Shown here piece by piece: positions 5,547 through 6,784 of a stretch of DNA of 6,784 nucleotides (the stretch's first letter is position 1; every line of letters begins with the position of its first letter). This DNA is from Candidatus Izemoplasma sp. (GTDB lineage Bacteria; Bacillota_I; Bacilli_A; Izemoplasmatales; Izemoplasmataceae), in assembly GCA_029939615.1 (NCBI GenBank), contig JAOZSP010000084.1, positions 1-6,784 on the forward strand, read 5' to 3'. Under the pieces are notes generated by a model. The model was not told the origin of the DNA. It made no database searches and worked only from the letters and a program-made list of their open reading frames with translations. Made by a program: the position numbers and the translations under genes.

Positions 5547-6778
5547 CTTAATATAGTTTTTATTATCTTATTTCTTTCTTTCAAAGCTCTTTCATATTTC
5601 CCTGTTTCTTTTCCGGTATAATAAACTCTATCTAACAACTCTTTAGGAAGATATTGTTGATAAGTTAATGAGTCTTTAAAGTCATGAGGGTATTTGTATT
5701 TCGTCTTATCCTCAAAATTAGCGATATTAATTAAATGGTTTGGTACTTTTGGAGTATTACCTTCCAAAACATCTTTTAGTGCTTTGTCGATTGCACTTAC
5801 TGCGCTATTTGATTTAGGACTAAGAGCCATATCAATTACTAGTAAACTTAAAGGGATTCGTGCTTCAGGGAAACCAATTCTTTCACAAGCTTTTGTACAT
5901 GCATCCATTTTTGTTATTACTGTTGGGTTAGCTAAGCCAATATCTTCATAAGCGATTACTGTTAATCTTCTAAGAATGCTTGATAAATCTTCCATAGCGA
6001 TTAGTCTTGCTAAATAATGTAAGCTAGCATCAACATCACTTCCCCTAATTGATTTTTGAAAAGCACTTAGGATATTGAAGTAATTGTCTTCGTTCTTATC
6101 TAATGATAGTGAAGGTGAAAGAAGAACTTCTTTGGCTTTCTTAATATCTATTTTCTCACCAGGAAAACTCATATTAAGTATTTCTAAACTATTTATTGCA
6201 GTCCTAATTTCGTTATTAGCACTAATGGCGATATATTCATATACATTTTCTTCTAATGTACTAGTTAATTCATCTTTGAATTCTTTTTCTACTTGTTTTA
6301 GTCGAAGAATGATATCATCTTTCTTAATTGGATTAAGTTTTAAGACGTGAGTTCTTGATCTTACAGCTGGATTAACACTGTGATAGGGGTTATTAGTAGT
6401 TAACCCAACAATAATAACATTACCAGTTTCTACATGTGGTAATAAATAATCTTGAATATCCTTGTTCATTCGATGTATTTCATCAATAATAAGTAAAGCC
6501 CCATAGTTTATGGTAACTTTGATTATTTCCGTTAATTGAGCCTTTTTATCAGTTGAAGCATTGAATTTATATGTTCGAAGCCCGAATTTTTCACCAATTG
6601 CTTCTGCGATTGTTGTTTTTCCAATTCCTGGAGGTCCATATAAAATCATACTAAACATTTTTTCATTATCAACCATTCTTTTAATAACACCATATTTACC
6701 TAAAATATGGTTTTGCCCTACGATTTCTTCAAAATATCTCGGTCTTGCTCTATAAGCTAAAGGTCTCTTTATTTCCAT
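5537..6778 (-). CDS. rarA: Replication-associated recombination protein A (RarA/MgsA), AAA+ ATPase
   Basis: A 413-residue AAA+ ATPase of the RarA/MgsA/Mgs1-WRNIP1 family, related to clamp-loader subunits, which acts at stalled replication forks. Walker A is GPPGIGKT (48-55), Walker B LLIIDEIH (95-102), sensor 1 around GLTTNNP (125-131), arginine finger in RSRTHVLKL (140-148, R142 likely) and sensor 2 in NNEIRTAIN (188-196, R192). The C-terminal part shows the family blocks AFQKSIRGSDVDASLHYLAR (239-258), VIAYEDIGLANP (274-285), SPKSNSA (320-326) and YKYPHDF (361-367), then QQYLP (374-378). Length and sequence are close to the Bacillus protein, and no domain is missing. The ATG is six bases from the window edge, so its ribosome binding site and promoter lie outside. 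Its TGA stop lies four bases from the convergent ATPase stop. There is no evident functional link to the neighbouring operon. Confidence 0.96.
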   Translation of the reverse strand: MEIKRPLAYRARPRYFEEIVGQNHILGKYGVIKRMVDNEKMFSMILYGPPGIGKTTIAEAIGEKFGLRTYKFNASTDKKAQLTEIIKVTINYGALLIIDEIHRMNKDIQDYLLPHVETGNVIIVGLTTNNPYHSVNPAVRSRTHVLKLNPIKKDDIILRLKQVEKEFKDELTSTLEENVYEYIAISANNEIRTAINSLEILNMSFPGEKIDIKKAKEVLLSPSLSLDKNEDNYFNILSAFQKSIRGSDVDASLHYLARLIAMEDLSSILRRLTVIAYEDIGLANPTVITKMDACTKACERIGFPEARIPLSLLVIDMALSPKSNSAVSAIDKALKDVLEGNTPKVPNHLINIANFEDKTKYKYPHDFKDSLTYQQYLPKELLDRVYYTGKETGKYERALKERNKIIKTILRKK

Positions 6779-6784
6779 TGTTAT

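Noticed and set aside
1..6784. Mycoplasma-type genetic code (UGA as tryptophan)
   Set aside because: Two well-defined genes end in TGA, tryptophans use TGG and no gene needs TGA read-through.

Overview
The window is AT-rich and fully gene-packed. It carries six protein genes, five on the + strand and one on the - strand, and looks like an anaerobic low-GC Firmicute or a Mollicutes-related bacterium. Three things point there: strong AAGGAG-type ribosome binding sites, a RarA protein of Bacilli type, and UGA used as a true stop (two genes end in TGA and tryptophans are TGG), which excludes the Mycoplasma code. An Izemoplasma-, Acholeplasma- or Haloplasma-like host is a reasonable guess but not proven.

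Region 1 (1-2660): two membrane permeases of a BMP-family nucleoside-type ABC importer (NupP/NupQ, YufP/YufQ class), joined by a 1-base TAATG overlap. Both are longer than the usual family members: the first has an N-terminal extension of about 130 residues, the second an internal insertion of about 50 residues. The ATPase and lipoprotein are not in the window and probably lie upstream. A clear intrinsic terminator closes this operon at 2667-2695.

Region 2 (2707-5546): a compact four-gene operon with its own promoter (TTGACA, 17 bp, TACTAT), a perfect 16-bp palindrome at the predicted transcription start, and a bidirectional terminator at its end. It encodes (a) a DUF134 helix-turn-helix domain fused to a NifX/NifB-type dinitrogenase-cofactor domain with a Cys/His tail, (b) a stand-alone NifX-like protein, and (c, d) two MinD/Mrp-type P-loop ATPases, each with an inserted two-cluster ferredoxin domain. 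All four coding regions overlap (11, 4 and 8 bases). The gene set resembles the anaerobe-specific orange protein (ORP) gene clusters of Desulfovibrio, in which NifX-type metal-cluster proteins go with paired FeS MinD-like ATPases. Here it is reduced, uses sigma-70-type signals and carries its putative regulator as a fusion. The natural model is ATP-dependent assembly or transfer of a metal or FeS/Mo-type cofactor. Cargo and target are unknown, and no nif or CODH structural gene is present.

Region 3 (5537-6778, - strand): a complete RarA/MgsA replication-recombination AAA+ ATPase that converges on the operon. Its stop codon and that of the second ATPase both lie inside the shared terminator hairpin.

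The most interesting items are the ORP-like cassette as a whole, the 16-bp palindrome in its promoter, and a well-formed internal ribosome binding site with an in-frame ATG inside the DUF134-NifX gene. That internal start could give a second, free NifX product from the same message.
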